In this document: positions 26,743-40,045 of the stretch, piece after piece
Layout: every line of letters starts with the position of its first letter
Position numbering within the stretch: position 1 is the stretch's first letter
DNA from: Heracleum sosnowskyi
Lineage: Eukaryota > Streptophyta > Magnoliopsida > Apiales > Apiaceae
Length of the DNA stretch: 64,000 nucleotides
Reading direction: 5' to 3'
Assembly: GCA_030848705.1 (NCBI GenBank)
Contig: CM061235.1
Location: 133,493,228 to 133,557,227 of the forward strand
Translations under genes and position numbers: made by a program
The notes under the pieces: model-generated
The model's input: the letters and a program-made list of their open reading frames with translations, nothing else
What the model was told of the DNA's origin: nothing
The model's database searches: none

Positions 26743-26759
26743 ATGCATGTATATAAATA
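26743..26759 (+). promoter_or_regulatory. Core promoter of copy 7, extended TATA
   Basis: The box reads TATATAAATA because TGTATA became TATATA; the RY core at 26743 is unchanged. Confidence 0.68.
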
Positions 26760-26864
26760 GCCATCCTTGGTGGTTCATTATTCATAAATCAACAAAGGGT
26801 AGTCTTGTCTCTCGTCACAACACAAAATCAATTATAATTTTATTACTCGTCACATTACAAAAAA

Positions 26865-27712
26865 ATGGAGAAGATCTCAATTATGTTTATCATCTCTTTT
26901 GCCTTGATACTTTCTGTTTCTAGTAAGTTCACTATCATTTTTTTTGTCAATTAGTAAGTTTAAGATGAATGTACACTAATGATTTTTAAAGATCAGTCGA
27001 TCGGAAACAATATTATAATGTTATATTGATCACAATTTACGATAAATGTAATAGTAACAAGTATCATATAATATTATTTAAATATCTTATTATATCATAC
27101 TTACATGCATTATTTTATTAGAATATATCTAGTGATATTATTGTAATTTTGACATTTTCTATTTGTACCATTTTTACATAGTATTGGTTTCTACAAATGG
27201 TGTCATACCTTTGAGAATCCTCTAATTACAATTAACATTTGAAAAAAATTGCAAATAAAAAATAAAAGATAGTAAAGATTAGATCTTTGACGAATAATAT
27301 ACTAAATTGCTTGCTGTTCCAGAAGTGGAAGAAAATCGAATTGAATTTATCTTTGATCTGTATTTTAAAATATTTAATGATGGTTAAAGAATTTCTTACT
27401 TTGATAAATAATAACACAATGTTAGGATTGAGAATTTCCCAAATTTATTTGAAAGGCTTGTATTGGTACATTTGCATGGCCTTGTAGTTTTGAGTTAATA
27501 AAGGTGATTGTTGTGCAGGTTCACGGTGGTCAGACAAGGTGGTAGAAGATCCACAAGTTGGAGCTCCTGACCAAATCATGAATGTTGGTACATGCCAAGG
27601 AAATACTGCCAAAGGCAATGCTACTTGTCTCTATCTATGTGATCACGTATACCATTGTCCTGGTGGTTTGTGTTACTGTGGGCCAAGTAATACTTGTCAT
27701 ATCACTTGTTAA
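26865..27712 (+). CDS. Secreted cysteine-rich defensin-like peptide, copy 7 (intact)
   Basis: Exons are 26865-26922 and 27519-27712 (intron 596 nt). The protein has Gln32 and a private Thr49 for Ser, in the loop between Cys45 and Cys56; the rest matches copy 2. The core promoter reads TATATAAATA because of a G-to-A change (TGTATA to TATATA), lengthening the TATA box. The MITE and upstream region share variants with unit 12, for example CTTATAATATC and ATCAACTTAATTGG. AATAAA is at 27748-27753. Confidence 0.84.
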
Positions 27713-29554
27713 AACCCATAAATATTTTACCGTTTTTTTATTAATTAAATAAAGTGTATCGTTTTTTGCATCTTAAATATATTAGCTTATAGTCCGTGCG
27801 AAGCACAGTTAATTTCAATTTTTTTATTATTTCAATAATTTAAAATAACATTTGTCTCTTTTATCTTTGTAATAATATTAAAATATAATATAATAATAAG
27901 TGATCGATGCGACTTAAATGTTAAATTTAATACGTTGTTGGTAGAAATTGAACCTTAAACTTATGTATATAACAAATTTTAATATTGTATCGAATTGAGT
28001 TTAATATTTTATCGAATTATAAAGTTATGTATAGAAATTTTTAATTTTTTTGTAAAAATATTTTTTTTTAATTTTTTTTGTTGCAAAAATACGGGATTTC
28101 GGTTTTTTTTTTAAAGACAATTTTTCAATCTAATGCAATTGGATGGATCTTAAAAGTAACTTCAATTATTTTTCAGAAAAACATAACAAAAGTTGTATCT
28201 GTTTGTTTCTTATTACAAATCATAAAAAAGTTGCATTTGGTTACTTCTGGTTACCAATCGTATATCTGCAAATATTTTTAAAAGATATTAGAGCTACAAA
28301 TAAGTACAAAGAAAATGGGTTTGTTAATAAGAGCTTGATGCAACTAACCTAAGTACCTACTCACATAAGTTAGGTTAGTACAAATGGTTTTTTTCATACG
28401 AATACATAAGGGTACTTTGATAGTTGCATTATTATCCCTCATACTCTTACATTATATAATAAGATACAATAGGCGTGAAACATATCTTATTCAACATTTT
28501 GGTTATGTGCCGTCAAATGAAGGGTCTTTTAACTTTTGAGATGTATAGATGATAATCGCTAAATTTAATATTAAAAATTATATTCAAATATTAAAAAAGT
28601 GTATTTTAATAATTTAAATAAAAAATTAAATATTAAAAAGTGAAATTGATCTAAATCAAGGGTGTGAATATATCACTTCCAAAAATTTATTATATTCACA
28701 CTGCCTCTTTACTATTTTGACTATATCTTACATTATAAAAATTAAATTTGGACGATTTCACAGCACACGCGAAAATCAAAAAATAATTTTAATTTGGCGA
28801 TGATTTAACAATTATTATCTAACTGAAAATACTCGAAAACTGAAAAAGAAAATAAAATTACAAATTTTTACATTGTTCAACATCGAGAATCTACTCATAT
28901 TTTCTTTATGTTATTAAAATGCACTTTTTTGGATTTGAATATAATCCTACTAAAATGTAAATATACCTTTTACTATCAGATGCGACGATTCTCATTCGTC
29001 CACTTTAAAAGCAACGATCCTTATTAATTTAACGAAACAACCACTTTAAAAGCAACGATCCTTAATAATTTAACGAAACAAAGACGGTGATTACCAAAAT
29101 TTCACGTAAGATCCCTTCACTTATTATATATAAAGTATAAAATACGTGTAATTTACATTTTTTTCTTGCTAAAAAAAATGTCATCCTTCTAAATAGAACC
29201 CCGTACCTTGAATATCCATGAAAGATAAGATTTAAGTAACTTTTCCGTCTAAAAAGATTAAAATCTTTTTTGCAAGTCTAAAAAAATTGTAGTTCTTTAT
29301 ACTTGCAACAATTTGATTAGAGGTCTTGAATTGGGATTTTTGTTTGTTTGAGCAACTGGATCAAGTAGATCTGGCAATTTGATACACACAAATTAAATGA
29401 CATGACACGAAATAATACGAAAATTTAGTGTTTGTGTTTATCTTTTGAGTACACGACAAGAAAGTACACGGCTTAGATTTAGTGTCATGCTTGGATTTAG
29501 CATTAGGGTAAACGACATGACGTACGACGTAAATATATTAATTCATAAATAATA

Positions 29555-29803
29555 CTCACCCGTCCCTCTCATTTCTTTACAGTGTTTTACACTACTTGGC
29601 ACGCATTTTAAGGCTCCTATAAAGTATAGATCTACAACTTATTTTTAAAACTTTATTTTTAGAAATAAAAATTTAAACACTATATTTTTATTCAGTAGAA
29701 GAAAAAAAATTAAAATAATTTATCAGAGTATATATTAAAAGAGCCTTAAAATGTGTGTCGAGTCCCATCCCCCAATGAAAAGAATTGAGGGGGACGGAAG
29801 GAG
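29555..29803. mobile_element. MITE B, unit 7
   Basis: 249 nt. Confidence 0.75.
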
Positions 29804-30542
29804 TAATATTTATAATAGGTATATGTATATTTATTTATAAAATTATAGATATTTTTATAATTTTATATGTAAATATGATGTAAGTATGCTTAGCAAAAGA
29901 AAAAAATGATGTAATTATATAACTTTTAATATATATTTGTAAAAGTTTTGCCTAAAATTTTAATATTTTAATATATTTATTTGTTTATTTTCATATTTTC
30001 ATTTAATATTACCTGAAACACGAAAGTACATTAATCCTAAACAAAACATATTTGAGTCGCATTTGTGTATGAATCAGTTCTATTTAGTAGTCAACTTCAG
30101 TTTTTATGTAATGTATGTTAAGGCCTCGGCTTGTTTTTATTTATGAATGAATTTCAAGTTTAGCAAACAAAAAAAATACTTGCAACAATCACAATAATAT
30201 TATTAAAATTTAATTTTTATAAATATGGATGTAACATTGGAAATAATCTATGTATTTTGTTGAAGAGATTCAAGGATTTCACAATTTATACACACAGAGA
30301 TTTGGAACAAATATATATACATAGAGTCAAGGGTCAAAAACCAGTTAAGGGTTATTTAATTTAATTTAAATACATCTCATAATATCATCCCCTTACCTTT
30401 TTAGATGGGTCAATAGCTAAGTTTCGAGGCTTCTAGATAACATTTAATTCTTTACTGAGCTCATTTTAACCATAATATTTAAATTCATAAATTACTGAAG
30501 ATTGTCTAGTGATAATCAACCTAATTGGCTAGTAAGCGTATA

Positions 30543-30815
30543 CTCTTTTCGTCCGATCCATTTCTTTACACTTTACTATTTGGGATGTACCATCCAATTA
30601 TTTACATTCCAATTTTTTTCAAAAATAGTAAAGTTTTATAATATAAAAATTAACTACTTCTCCTACTCTCTTCCACTTTACTTAATTTATACCTTAAATA
30701 TTGACGGGTCCCACCACTTTATTTATTTCTTTTTAGTTTTTTTTTTACCTATTTTACTTATATTTGTTAGACTCCGTGTCGAACTCAAATGTAAACAATT
30801 GAACGTGATAGAGAG
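30543..30815. mobile_element. MITE A, unit 8
   Basis: 273 nt; longer T run near 30736. Confidence 0.66.
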
Positions 30816-31080
30816 TATAACATAAGGAGAAAAATTATAATTTTGATTTTAGCAACATGTTGTACTGTGTATACGCTATATGTGTTTCAATTAATTTCTG
30901 AATACCATTTCATTAATGTATATTGATTTTCTTATGTCTAATTACATAAATTAAAGTATCTTTTTATTAACGTATATAGCTTACTTTTGTATTTAAGATT
31001 GTGTAATTATTGCAGTGTAACCTCTATTAAAATTAATATTAGCTTTTAATTATACATTAATTGATATACATATAATTATA

Positions 31081-31097
31081 ATGCATGTGTATAAATA
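31081..31097 (+). promoter_or_regulatory. Core promoter of copy 8
   Basis: TATAAATA at 31090-31097. Confidence 0.68.
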
Positions 31098-31202
31098 GCC
31101 ATCCTTGGTGGTTCATTATTCATAAATCAACAAAGGGTAGTCTTGTCTCTCGTCACAACACAAAATCAATTATAATTTTATTACTCGTCACATTACAAAA
31201 AA

Positions 31203-32050
31203 ATGGAGAAGATCTCAATTATGTTTATCATCTCTTTTGCCTTGATACTTTCTGTTTCTAGTAAGTTCACTATCATTTTTTTTGTCAATTAGTAAGTTTA
31301 AGATGAATGTACACTAATGATTTTTAAAGATCAGTCGATCGGAAACAATATTATAATGTTATATTGATCACAATTTACGATAAATGTAATAGTAACAAGT
31401 ATCATATAATATTATTTAAATATCTTATTATATCATACTTACATGCATTATTTTATTAGGATATATCTAGTGATATTATTGTAATTTTGACTTTTTCTAT
31501 TTGTACCATTTTTACATAGTATTGGTTTCTACAAATGGTGTCATACCTTTGAGAATCCTCTAATTACAATTAACATTTGAAAAAAATTGCAAATAAAAAA
31601 TAAAAGATAGTAAAGATCAGATCTTTGACGAATAATATACTAAATTGCTTGCTGTTCCAGGAGTGGAAGAAAATCAAATTGGATTTATCTTTGATCTTTA
31701 TTTTAAAATATTTAATAATGGTTAAAGAATTTCTTACTTTGATAAATAATAACACAATGGTAGGATTGAGAATTTACCAAATTTATTTGAAAGGCTTGTA
31801 TTGGTACATTTGCATGGCCTTGTAGTTTTGAGTTAATAAAGGTGATTGTTGTGCAGGTTCACGGTGGTCAGACAAGGTGGTAGAAGATCCAGAAGTTGGA
31901 GCTCCTGACCAAATCATGAATGTTGGTACATGCCAAGGAAATAGTGCCAAAGGCAATGCTACTTGTCTCTATTTATGTGATCACGTATACCATTGTCCTG
32001 GTGGTTTGTGTTACTGTGGGCCAAGTAATACTTGTCATATCACTTGTTAA
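31203..32050 (+). CDS. Secreted cysteine-rich defensin-like peptide, copy 8 (intact ORF, poly(A) signal changed)
   Basis: Exons are 31203-31260 and 31857-32050 (intron 596 nt). The protein is identical to copies 1 and 4 (Glu32). It is the last intact copy before the run of pseudogenes. The canonical AATAAA found 36 nt after the stop in copies 1-5 and 7 is ACTAAA here (32086-32091), which may weaken 3' processing, although plant poly(A) signals tolerate variation. The intron shares GATCAGATC near 31617 with copy 12. Confidence 0.83.
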
Positions 32051-33869
32051 AACCCATAAATATTTTACCGTTTTTTTATTAATTAACTAAAGTGTATCGT
32101 TTTTTGCATCTTAAATATATTAGCTTATAGTCCGTGCGAAGCACAGTTAATTTCAATTTTTTTATTATTTCAATAATTTAAAATAACATTTGTCTCTTTT
32201 ATCTTTGTAATAATATTAAAATATAATATAATAATAAGTGATCGATGCGGCTTAAATGTTAAATTTAATACGTTGTAGGTAGTAATTGAACCTTAAACTT
32301 ATGTATATAACAAATTTTAATATTGTATCGAATTGAGTTTAATATTTTATCGAATTATAAAGTTATGTATAGAAATTTTTAATTTTGTTGTAAAAATACT
32401 TTTTTTTTTAATTTTTTTTTGTTGCAAAAATACGGGTTTTCGGTTTTTTTTTTAAAGACGATTTTTCAATCTAATGCAATTGGATGGATCTTAAAAAGTA
32501 ACTTCAATTATTTTTCAGAAAAACATAAAAAAAGTTGCATCTGTTTGTTTCTTATTACAAATCATAAAAAAGTTGCATTTGCTTACTTCTGGTTGCCAAT
32601 CGTATTTCTGCAAATATTTTTAAAAGATATTAGAGCTACAAATAAGTACAAAGAAAATGGGTTTGTTAATAAGAGCTTGATGCAACTAACCTAAGTACCT
32701 ACTCACATAAGTTAGGTTAGTACAAATGGTTTTTTTCATACCAATACATAAGCGTACTTTGATAGTTGCATTATTATCCCTCATACTCTTACATTATATA
32801 ATAAGATACAATAGGCGTGGAACATATCTTATTCAACATTTTGGTTATGTGCTGTCAAATGAAGGGTCTATTAACTTTTGAGATGTATAGATGATAATCG
32901 CTAAATTTAATATTAAAAATTATATTCAAATATTAAAAAAGTGTATTTTAATAATTTAAATAAAAAATTAAATATTAAAAAGTGAAATTGATCTAAATCA
33001 AGGGTGTGAATATATCACTTCCAAAAATTTATTATATTCACACTGCTTCTTTACTATTTTGACTATATCTTACTTTATAAAAATCAAATTTAGACGATTT
33101 CACAGCGCAAGCGAAAATCAAAAAATAATTTTAATTTGGTGATGATTTAACAATTATTATCTAACTGAAAATACTCGAAAACTGAAAAAGAAAATAAAAT
33201 TACAAATTTTTACATTGTTCAACATTGAGAATCTACTCATATTTGCTTTATGTTATTAAAATGCACTTTTTAGGATTTGAATATAATCCTACTAAAATGT
33301 AAATATACCTTTTACTATCAGATGCGACGATTCTCATTCGTCCACTTTAAAAGCAACGATCCTTATTAATTTAACGAAACAAAGACGGTGATTACCAAAA
33401 TTTCAGGTAAGATCCCTTCACTTATTATATATAAAGTATAAAATACGTGTAATTTACATTTTTTTCTTTCTAAAAAAAATGTCATCCTTCTAAATAGAAC
33501 CGCATACTTTGAATATCCATGAAAGATAAGATTTAAGTAACTTTTCCGTATAAAAAGATTAAAATCTTTTTTGCAAGTCTAAAAAAATTGTAGTTCTTTA
33601 TACTTGCAACAATTTGATTAGAGGTTTTGAATTGGGATTTTTGTTTGTTTGGGCAACTGGATCAAGTAGATCCTGAAATTTGATACACACAAATTAAATG
33701 ACATGACACGAAATGATACAAAAATTTAGTGTTGGTGTTTATCTTTTGAGTACACGACAGAAAAGTACACGAATACGAAAGTACACGGCTTAGATTTAGT
33801 GTCATTCTTGGATTTAGCATTAGGGTAAACGACATAACACGACATAAATATATTAATTCATAAATAATA

Positions 33870-34108
33870 CTCCCCCGTTCCTCTCATTTCTTTACAGTGT
33901 TTTACACTACTTGCACGCTCCTATAAAGTATAACTCTACAACTTATTTTTAAAACTTTATTTTTATAAATAAAAATTTAAACATTATATTTTTATTCAGT
34001 AGAAGAAAAAAATTTAAAATAATTTATCGGATTATATATTAAAAGAGACTTAAAATGCGTGCCGAGTCCCCATCCCCCAATGTAAAGAATTGAGGGGGAC
34101 GGAAGGAG
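33870..34108. mobile_element. MITE B, unit 8
   Basis: 239 nt; lacks part of the inner left arm (CTTGCACGCTCC). Confidence 0.75.
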
Positions 34109-34820
34109 TAATATTTATAATAGGTATATGTATATTTATTTATAAAATTATAGATATTTTTATAATTTTACATGTAAATATGATGTAAGTATGCTTAGCA
34201 AAAGAAAAAAAATGATGTAATTATATAACTTTTAATATATATTTGTAAAAGTTTTGCCTAAAATTTTAAATTTTTTTAAAATTTATTTTTTTATTTTCAT
34301 ATTTTCATTTAATATTACCTGAAACACGAAAGTACATTAATCCTAAACAAAACATATTTGAGTCGCATTTGTGTATGAATCAGTTCTATTTAGTAGGCAA
34401 CTTCAGTTTTTATGTAATGTATGTTAATGCCTCGACTTGTTTTTATTTATGAATGAATTTCAAGTTTAGCAAACAAAAAAAATACTTGCAACAATCACAA
34501 TAATATTATTAAAATTTAATTTTTATAAATATGGATATTGGAAATAATCTATGTATTTTGTTGATGAGATTCAAGGATTTCACAATTTATACACGCAGAA
34601 GAGTCGAGGGACAAAAACCAGTTAATGGTTATTTAATTTAATTTAAATACATCTCATAATATCATCCCCTTACCTTTTTAGATCGGTCAATAGCTAAGTT
34701 TAGAGGCTTCCTGGATAACATTTAATTCTTTACTGAGCTCATTTTAACCATAATATTTAAATTCGTAAATTACTGAAGATTGTCTAGTGATAATCAACCT
34801 AATTGGCTACTAAGCATATA

Positions 34821-35090
34821 CTCTTTTTGTCCCATCCATTTCTTTACACTTTACTTTTTGGATGTCCCATCCAATTATTTACATTTCAATTTTTTTCAAA
34901 AATAGTAAAGTTTTATAATTTAAAAATTAACTGCTTCTCTTCCTCTCTTCCACTTTACTTACTTTATACCTTAAATACTGACGGGTCCCACCACTTTATT
35001 TATTTCTTTTTACATTTTTACCTATTTTACTTATATTTTTTAGACTCCGTGTCCACCTCAAATGTAAACAATTGAACGGGATAGAGAGAG
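34821..35090. mobile_element. MITE A, unit 9
   Basis: 270 nt; the right end carries an extra GA step (ATAGAGAGAG). Confidence 0.66.
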
Positions 35091-35353
35091 TATAACATAA
35101 GGAGAAAAATTATAATTTTGTTTTTAGCAACATGTTGTACTGTATACGCTATATGTGTTTCAATTAATTTCTGAATACCATTTCATTAATGTATATTGAT
35201 TTTCTTATGTCTAATTACATAAATTAAAGTATCCTTTTAATAATGTATATAGTTTACTTTTGTATTTAAGGTTGTGTAATTATTTCAGTGTAACCTCTAT
35301 TAAAATTAATATTAGCTTTTAATTGTACATTAATTGATATACATATAATTATA

Positions 35354-35370
35354 ATGCATGTGTATAAATA
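35354..35370 (+). promoter_or_regulatory. Core promoter of pseudogene copy 9
   Basis: TATAAATA at 35363-35370 is intact although the coding region is broken. Confidence 0.65.
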
Positions 35371-35475
35371 GCCATACTTGGTGGTTCATTTTTCATAAAT
35401 CAACAAAGGGTAGTCTTGTCTCTCGTCACAACACAAAATCAATTATAATTTTGTTACTCGTCACATTACAAAAAA

Positions 35476-36145
35476 ATGGACAAGATCTCAATTATGTTAA
35501 TCATCACTTTTGCCTTGATACTTTGTGTTTCTAGTAAGTTTAGTATCATTTTTTTTTCAATTAGTAAGTTTAAGATGAATGTACACTATATGATTTTTAA
35601 AGACTCGTCGATCGGAAACAACGTTATAATGTTATATTGATCACATTTTACGATAAATGTAATAGTAACAAGTATCATATAATATTATTAAAATATCTTA
35701 CTATATCATACTTACATGCATTATTTTATTGGGATATTTTTAGTGATATTATTGTAATTTTGACTTTTTCTATTTGTACCATTTTCCGATAGTACTGGTT
35801 TCTACAAATGGTGTCATACCATTGAGAATCCTCTAATTACAATTAACATTTAAAAAATATTGCAAATAAAAAATAAAAGATAGCAAATATTAGACCATTC
35901 ATGAATAATATACTAACTTGCTTGTTGTTCTATGGCCTTGTAGTTTTGAGTTAATAAAGGTGATTGTTGTGCAGGTTCACGGTGGCCAGACAAGGTGGTA
36001 GAAGATCCAGAAGTTGGTGCTCCTAACCAAAGGAAATAGTGCCAAAGGCAATGCTACTTGTCTCTATTTATGTGATCACTTATACCATTGTCCTGGTGGT
36101 TTGTGTTACTGTGGGCCAAGTAATACTTGTCATATCACTTGTTAA
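35476..36145 (+). pseudogene. Cysteine-rich peptide copy 9, frameshifted by a 23-nt deletion in exon 2
   Basis: Exon 1 (35476-35533) is intact and encodes a diverged signal peptide with Asp2, Leu8, Thr11 and Cys17. Exon 2 remains at 35975-36145. Against intact copies it lacks 23 nt between CCTAACCAA and AGGAAAT near 36025, spanning the codons for leader residues and Cys45. The frame then reaches TAG within three codons, so no cysteine domain can be made. Short CCAA-type repeats flank the deletion in intact copies, suggesting slippage. Trp23-Ser24 has become Trp-Pro. The intron is short (441 nt) through a deletion shared with copy 13. The downstream cysteine codons remain readable in another frame. 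Confidence 0.85.
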
Positions 36146-37965
36146 AACCCATAAATATTTTACCGTTTTTTTATTAATTAAATAAAGTGTATCGTTTTTT
36201 GCATCTTAAATATATTAGCTTATAGTCCGTGCGAAGCACAGTTAATTTCAATTTGTTTTATTATTTCAATAATTTAAAATAACATTTGTCTCTTTTATCT
36301 TTGTAATAATATTAAAATATAATATAATAATAAGTGATCGATGCGGCTTAAATGTTAAATTTAATACGTTGTAGGTAGTAATTGAACCTTAAACTTATGT
36401 ATATAACAAATTTTAATATTGTATCGAATTGAGTTTAATATTTTATCGAATTATAAAGTTATGTATAGAAATTTTTAATTTTGTTGTAAAAATACTTTTT
36501 TTTTTAATTTTTTTTTGTTGCAAAAATACGGGTTTTCGGTTTTTTTTTTAAAGACGATTTTTCAATCTAATGCAATTGGATGGATCTTAAAAAGTAACTT
36601 CAATTATTTTTCAGAAAAACATAAAAAAAGTTGCATCTGTTTGTTTCTTATTACAAATCATAAAAAAGTTGCATTTGCTTACTTCTGGTTGCCAATCGTA
36701 TTTCTGCAAATATTTTTAAAAGATATTAGAGCTACAAATAAGTACAAAGAAAATGGGTTTGTTAATAAGAGCTTGATGCAACTAACCTAAGTACCTACTC
36801 ACATAAGTTAGGTTAGTACAAATGGTTTTTTTCATACCAATACATAAGCGTACTTTGATAGTTGCATTATTATCCCTCATACTCTTACATTATATAATAA
36901 GATACAATAGGCGTGGAACATATCTTATTCAACATTTTGGTTATGTGCTGTCAAATGAAGGGTCTATTAACTTTTGAGATGTATAGATGATAATCGCTAA
37001 ATTTAATATTAAAAATTATATTCAAATATTAAAAAAGTGTATTTTAATAATTTAAATAAAAAATTAAATATTAAAAAGTGAAATTGATCTAAATCAAGGG
37101 TGTGAATATATCACTTCCAAAAATTTATTATATTCACACTGCTTCTTTACTATTTTGACTATATCTTACTTTATAAAAATCAAATTTAGACGATTTCACA
37201 GCGCAAGCGAAAATCAAAAAATAATTTTAATTTGGTGATGATTTAACAATTATTATCTAACTGAAAATACTCGAAAACTGAAAAAGAAAATAAAATTACA
37301 AATTTTTACATTGTTCAACATTGAGAATCTACTCATATTTGCTTTATGTTATTAAAATGCACTTTTTAGGATTTGAATATAATCCTACTAAAATGTAAAT
37401 ATACCTTTTACTATCAGATGCGACGATTCTCATTCGTCCACTTTAAAAGCAACGATCCTTATTAATTTAACGAAACAAAGACGGTGATTACCAAAATTTC
37501 AGGTAAGATCCCTTCACTTATTATATATAAAGTATAAAATACGTGTAATTTACATTTTTTTCTTTCTAAAAAAAATGTCATCCTTCTAAATAGAACCGCA
37601 TACTTTGAATATCCATGAAAGATAAGATTTAAGTAACTTTTCCGTATAAAAAGATTAAAATCTTTTTTGCAAGTCTAAAAAAATTGTAGTTCTTTATACT
37701 TGCAACAATTTGATTAGAGGTTTTGAATTGGGATTTTTGTTTGTTTGGGCAACTGGATCAAGTAGATCCTGAAATTTGATACACACAAATTAAATGACAT
37801 GACACGAAATGATACAAAAATTTAGTGTTGGTGTTTATCTTTTGAGTACACGACAGAAAAGTACACGAATACGAAAGTACACGGCTTAGATTTAGTGTCA
37901 TTCTTGGATTTAGCATTAGGGTAAACGACATAACACGACATAAATATATTAATTCATAAATAATA

Positions 37966-38204
37966 CTCCCCCGTTCCTCTCATTTCTTTACAGTGTTTTA
38001 CACTACTTGCACGCTCCTATAAAGTATAACTCTACAACTTATTTTTAAAACTTTATTTTTATAAATAAAAATTTAAACATTATATTTTTATTCAGTAGAA
38101 GAAAAAAATTTAAAATAATTTATCGGATTATATATTAAAAGAGACTTAAAATGCGTGCCGAGTCCCCATCCCCCAATGTAAAGAATTGAGGGGGACGGAA
38201 GGAG
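37966..38204. mobile_element. MITE B, unit 9
   Basis: 239 nt, same inner deletion as unit 8. Confidence 0.75.
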
Positions 38205-38915
38205 TAATATTTATAATAGGTATATGTATATTTATTTATAAAATTATAGATATTTTTATAATTTTACATGTAAATATGATGTAAGTATGCTTAGCAAAAG
38301 AAAAAAATGATGTAATTATATAACTTTTAATATATATTTGTAAAAGTTTTGCCTAAAATTTTAAATTTTTTTAAAATTTATTTTTTTATTTTCATATTTT
38401 CATTTAATATTACCTGAAACACGAAAGTACATTAATCCTAAACAAAACATATTTGAGTCGCATTTGTGTATGAATCAGTTCTATTTAGTAGGCAACTTCA
38501 GTTTTTATGTAATGTATGTTAATGCCTCGACTTGTTTTTATTTATGAATGAATTTCAAGTTTAGCAAACAAAAACAATACTTGCAACAATCACAATAATA
38601 TTATTAAAATTTAATTTTTATAAATATGGATATTGGAAATAATCTATGTATTTTGTTGATGAGATTCAAGGATTTCACAATTTATACACGCAGAAGAGTC
38701 GAGGGACAAAAACCAGTTAATGGTTATTTAATTTAATTTAAATACATCTCATAATATCATCCCCTTACCTTTTTAGATCGGTCAATAGCTAAGTTTAGAG
38801 GCTTCCTGGATAACATTTAATTCTTTACTGAGCTCATTTTAACCATAATATTTAAATTCGTAAATTACTGAAGATTGTCTAGTGATAATCAACCTAATTG
38901 GCTACTAAGCATATA

Positions 38916-39185
38916 CTCTTTTTGTCCCATCCATTTCTTTACACTTTACTTTTTAGATGTCCCATTCAATTATTTACATTTCAATTTTTTTCAAAAATAG
39001 TAAAGTTTTATAATTTAAAAATTAACTGCTTCTCTTCCTCTCTTCCACTTTACTTACTTTATACCTTAAATACTGACGGGTCCCACCACTTTATTTATTT
39101 CTTTTTACATTTTTACCTATTTTACTTATATTTTTTAGACTCCGTGTCCACCTCAAATGTAAACAATTGAACGGGATAGAGAGAG
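38916..39185. mobile_element. MITE A, unit 10
   Basis: 270 nt, near copy of that in unit 9. Confidence 0.66.
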
Positions 39186-39448
39186 TATAACATAAGGAGA
39201 AAAATTATAATTTTGTTTTTAGCAACATGTTGTACTGTATACGCTATATGTGTTTCAATTAATTTCTGAATACCATTTCATTAATGTATATTGATTTTCT
39301 TATGTCTAATTACATAAATTAAAGTATCCTTTTAATAATGTATATAGTTTACTTTTGTATTTAAGGTTGTGTAATTATTTCAGTGTAACCTCTATTAAAA
39401 TTAATATTAGCTTTTAATTGTACATTAATTGATATACATATAATTATA

Positions 39449-39465
39449 ATGCATGTGTATAAATA
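39449..39465 (+). promoter_or_regulatory. Core promoter of pseudogene copy 10
   Basis: TATAAATA at 39458-39465, flanks as in copy 9. Confidence 0.65.
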
Positions 39466-39570
39466 GCCATACTTGGTGGTTCATTTTTCATAAATCAACA
39501 AAGGGTAGTCTTGTCTCTCGTCACAACACAAAATCAATTATAATTTTGTTACTCGTCACATTACAAAAAA

Positions 39571-40045
39571 ATGGACAAGATCTCAATTATGTTAATCATC
39601 ACTTTTGCCTTGATACTTTGTGTTTCTAGTAAGTTTAGTATCATTTTTTTTTCAATTAGTAAGTTTAAGATGAATGTACACTATATGATTTTTAAAGACT
39701 CGTCGATCGGAAACAACGTTATAATGTTATATTGATCACATTTTACGATAAATGTAATAGTAACAAGTATCATATAATATTATTAAAATATCTTACTATA
39801 TCATACTTACATGCATTATTTTATTGGGATATTTTTAGTGATATTATTGTAATTTTGACTTTTTCTATTTGTACCATTTTCCGATAGTACTGAGGTGGTA
39901 GAAGATCCAGAAGTTGGTGCTCCTAACCAAAGGAAATAGTGCCAAAGGCAATGCTACTTGTCTCTATTTATGTGATCACTTATACCATTGTCCTGGTGGT
40001 TTGTGTTACTGTGGGCCAAGTAATACTTGTCATATCACTTGTTAA
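39571..40045 (+). pseudogene. Cysteine-rich peptide copy 10, splice acceptor deleted plus 23-nt deletion
   Basis: Exon 1 (39571-39628) matches copy 9, with the same Asp2/Leu8/Thr11/Cys17 signal peptide. A 195-nt deletion, relative to copy 9, joins intron sequence (AGTACTG, ending 39892) to exon 2 sequence at AGGTGGTAG. It removes the acceptor and the first 18 nt of exon 2. The exon 2 remnant (39893-40045) also carries copy 9's 23-nt deletion. The shared lesion shows that copies 9 and 10 come from one already broken gene. The poly(A) signal is AATGAA. No functional product is expected. Confidence 0.87.

Larger units (their letters stand above)
25878..30214 (+). repeat. Tandem unit 7 (4,337 nt)
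   Basis: The leader half is shared with unit 12 and the spacer is close to the first spacer of unit 11 (AAAATTAAATTTGG at about 28738). The 41-nt motif is doubled. Confidence 0.9.
30215..34520 (+). repeat. Tandem unit 8 (4,306 nt)
   Basis: From about 32280 the spacer is almost identical to the unit 9 spacer, marking the left edge of a recent duplication that includes gene 9. It has a single 41-nt motif. Confidence 0.9.
34521..38615 (+). repeat. Tandem unit 9 (4,095 nt)
   Basis: Shorter through the intron deletion and loss of a block in the leader (ATGGATATTGG, CGCAGAAGAGTCG). It is the parent or sister of unit 10. Confidence 0.9.
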
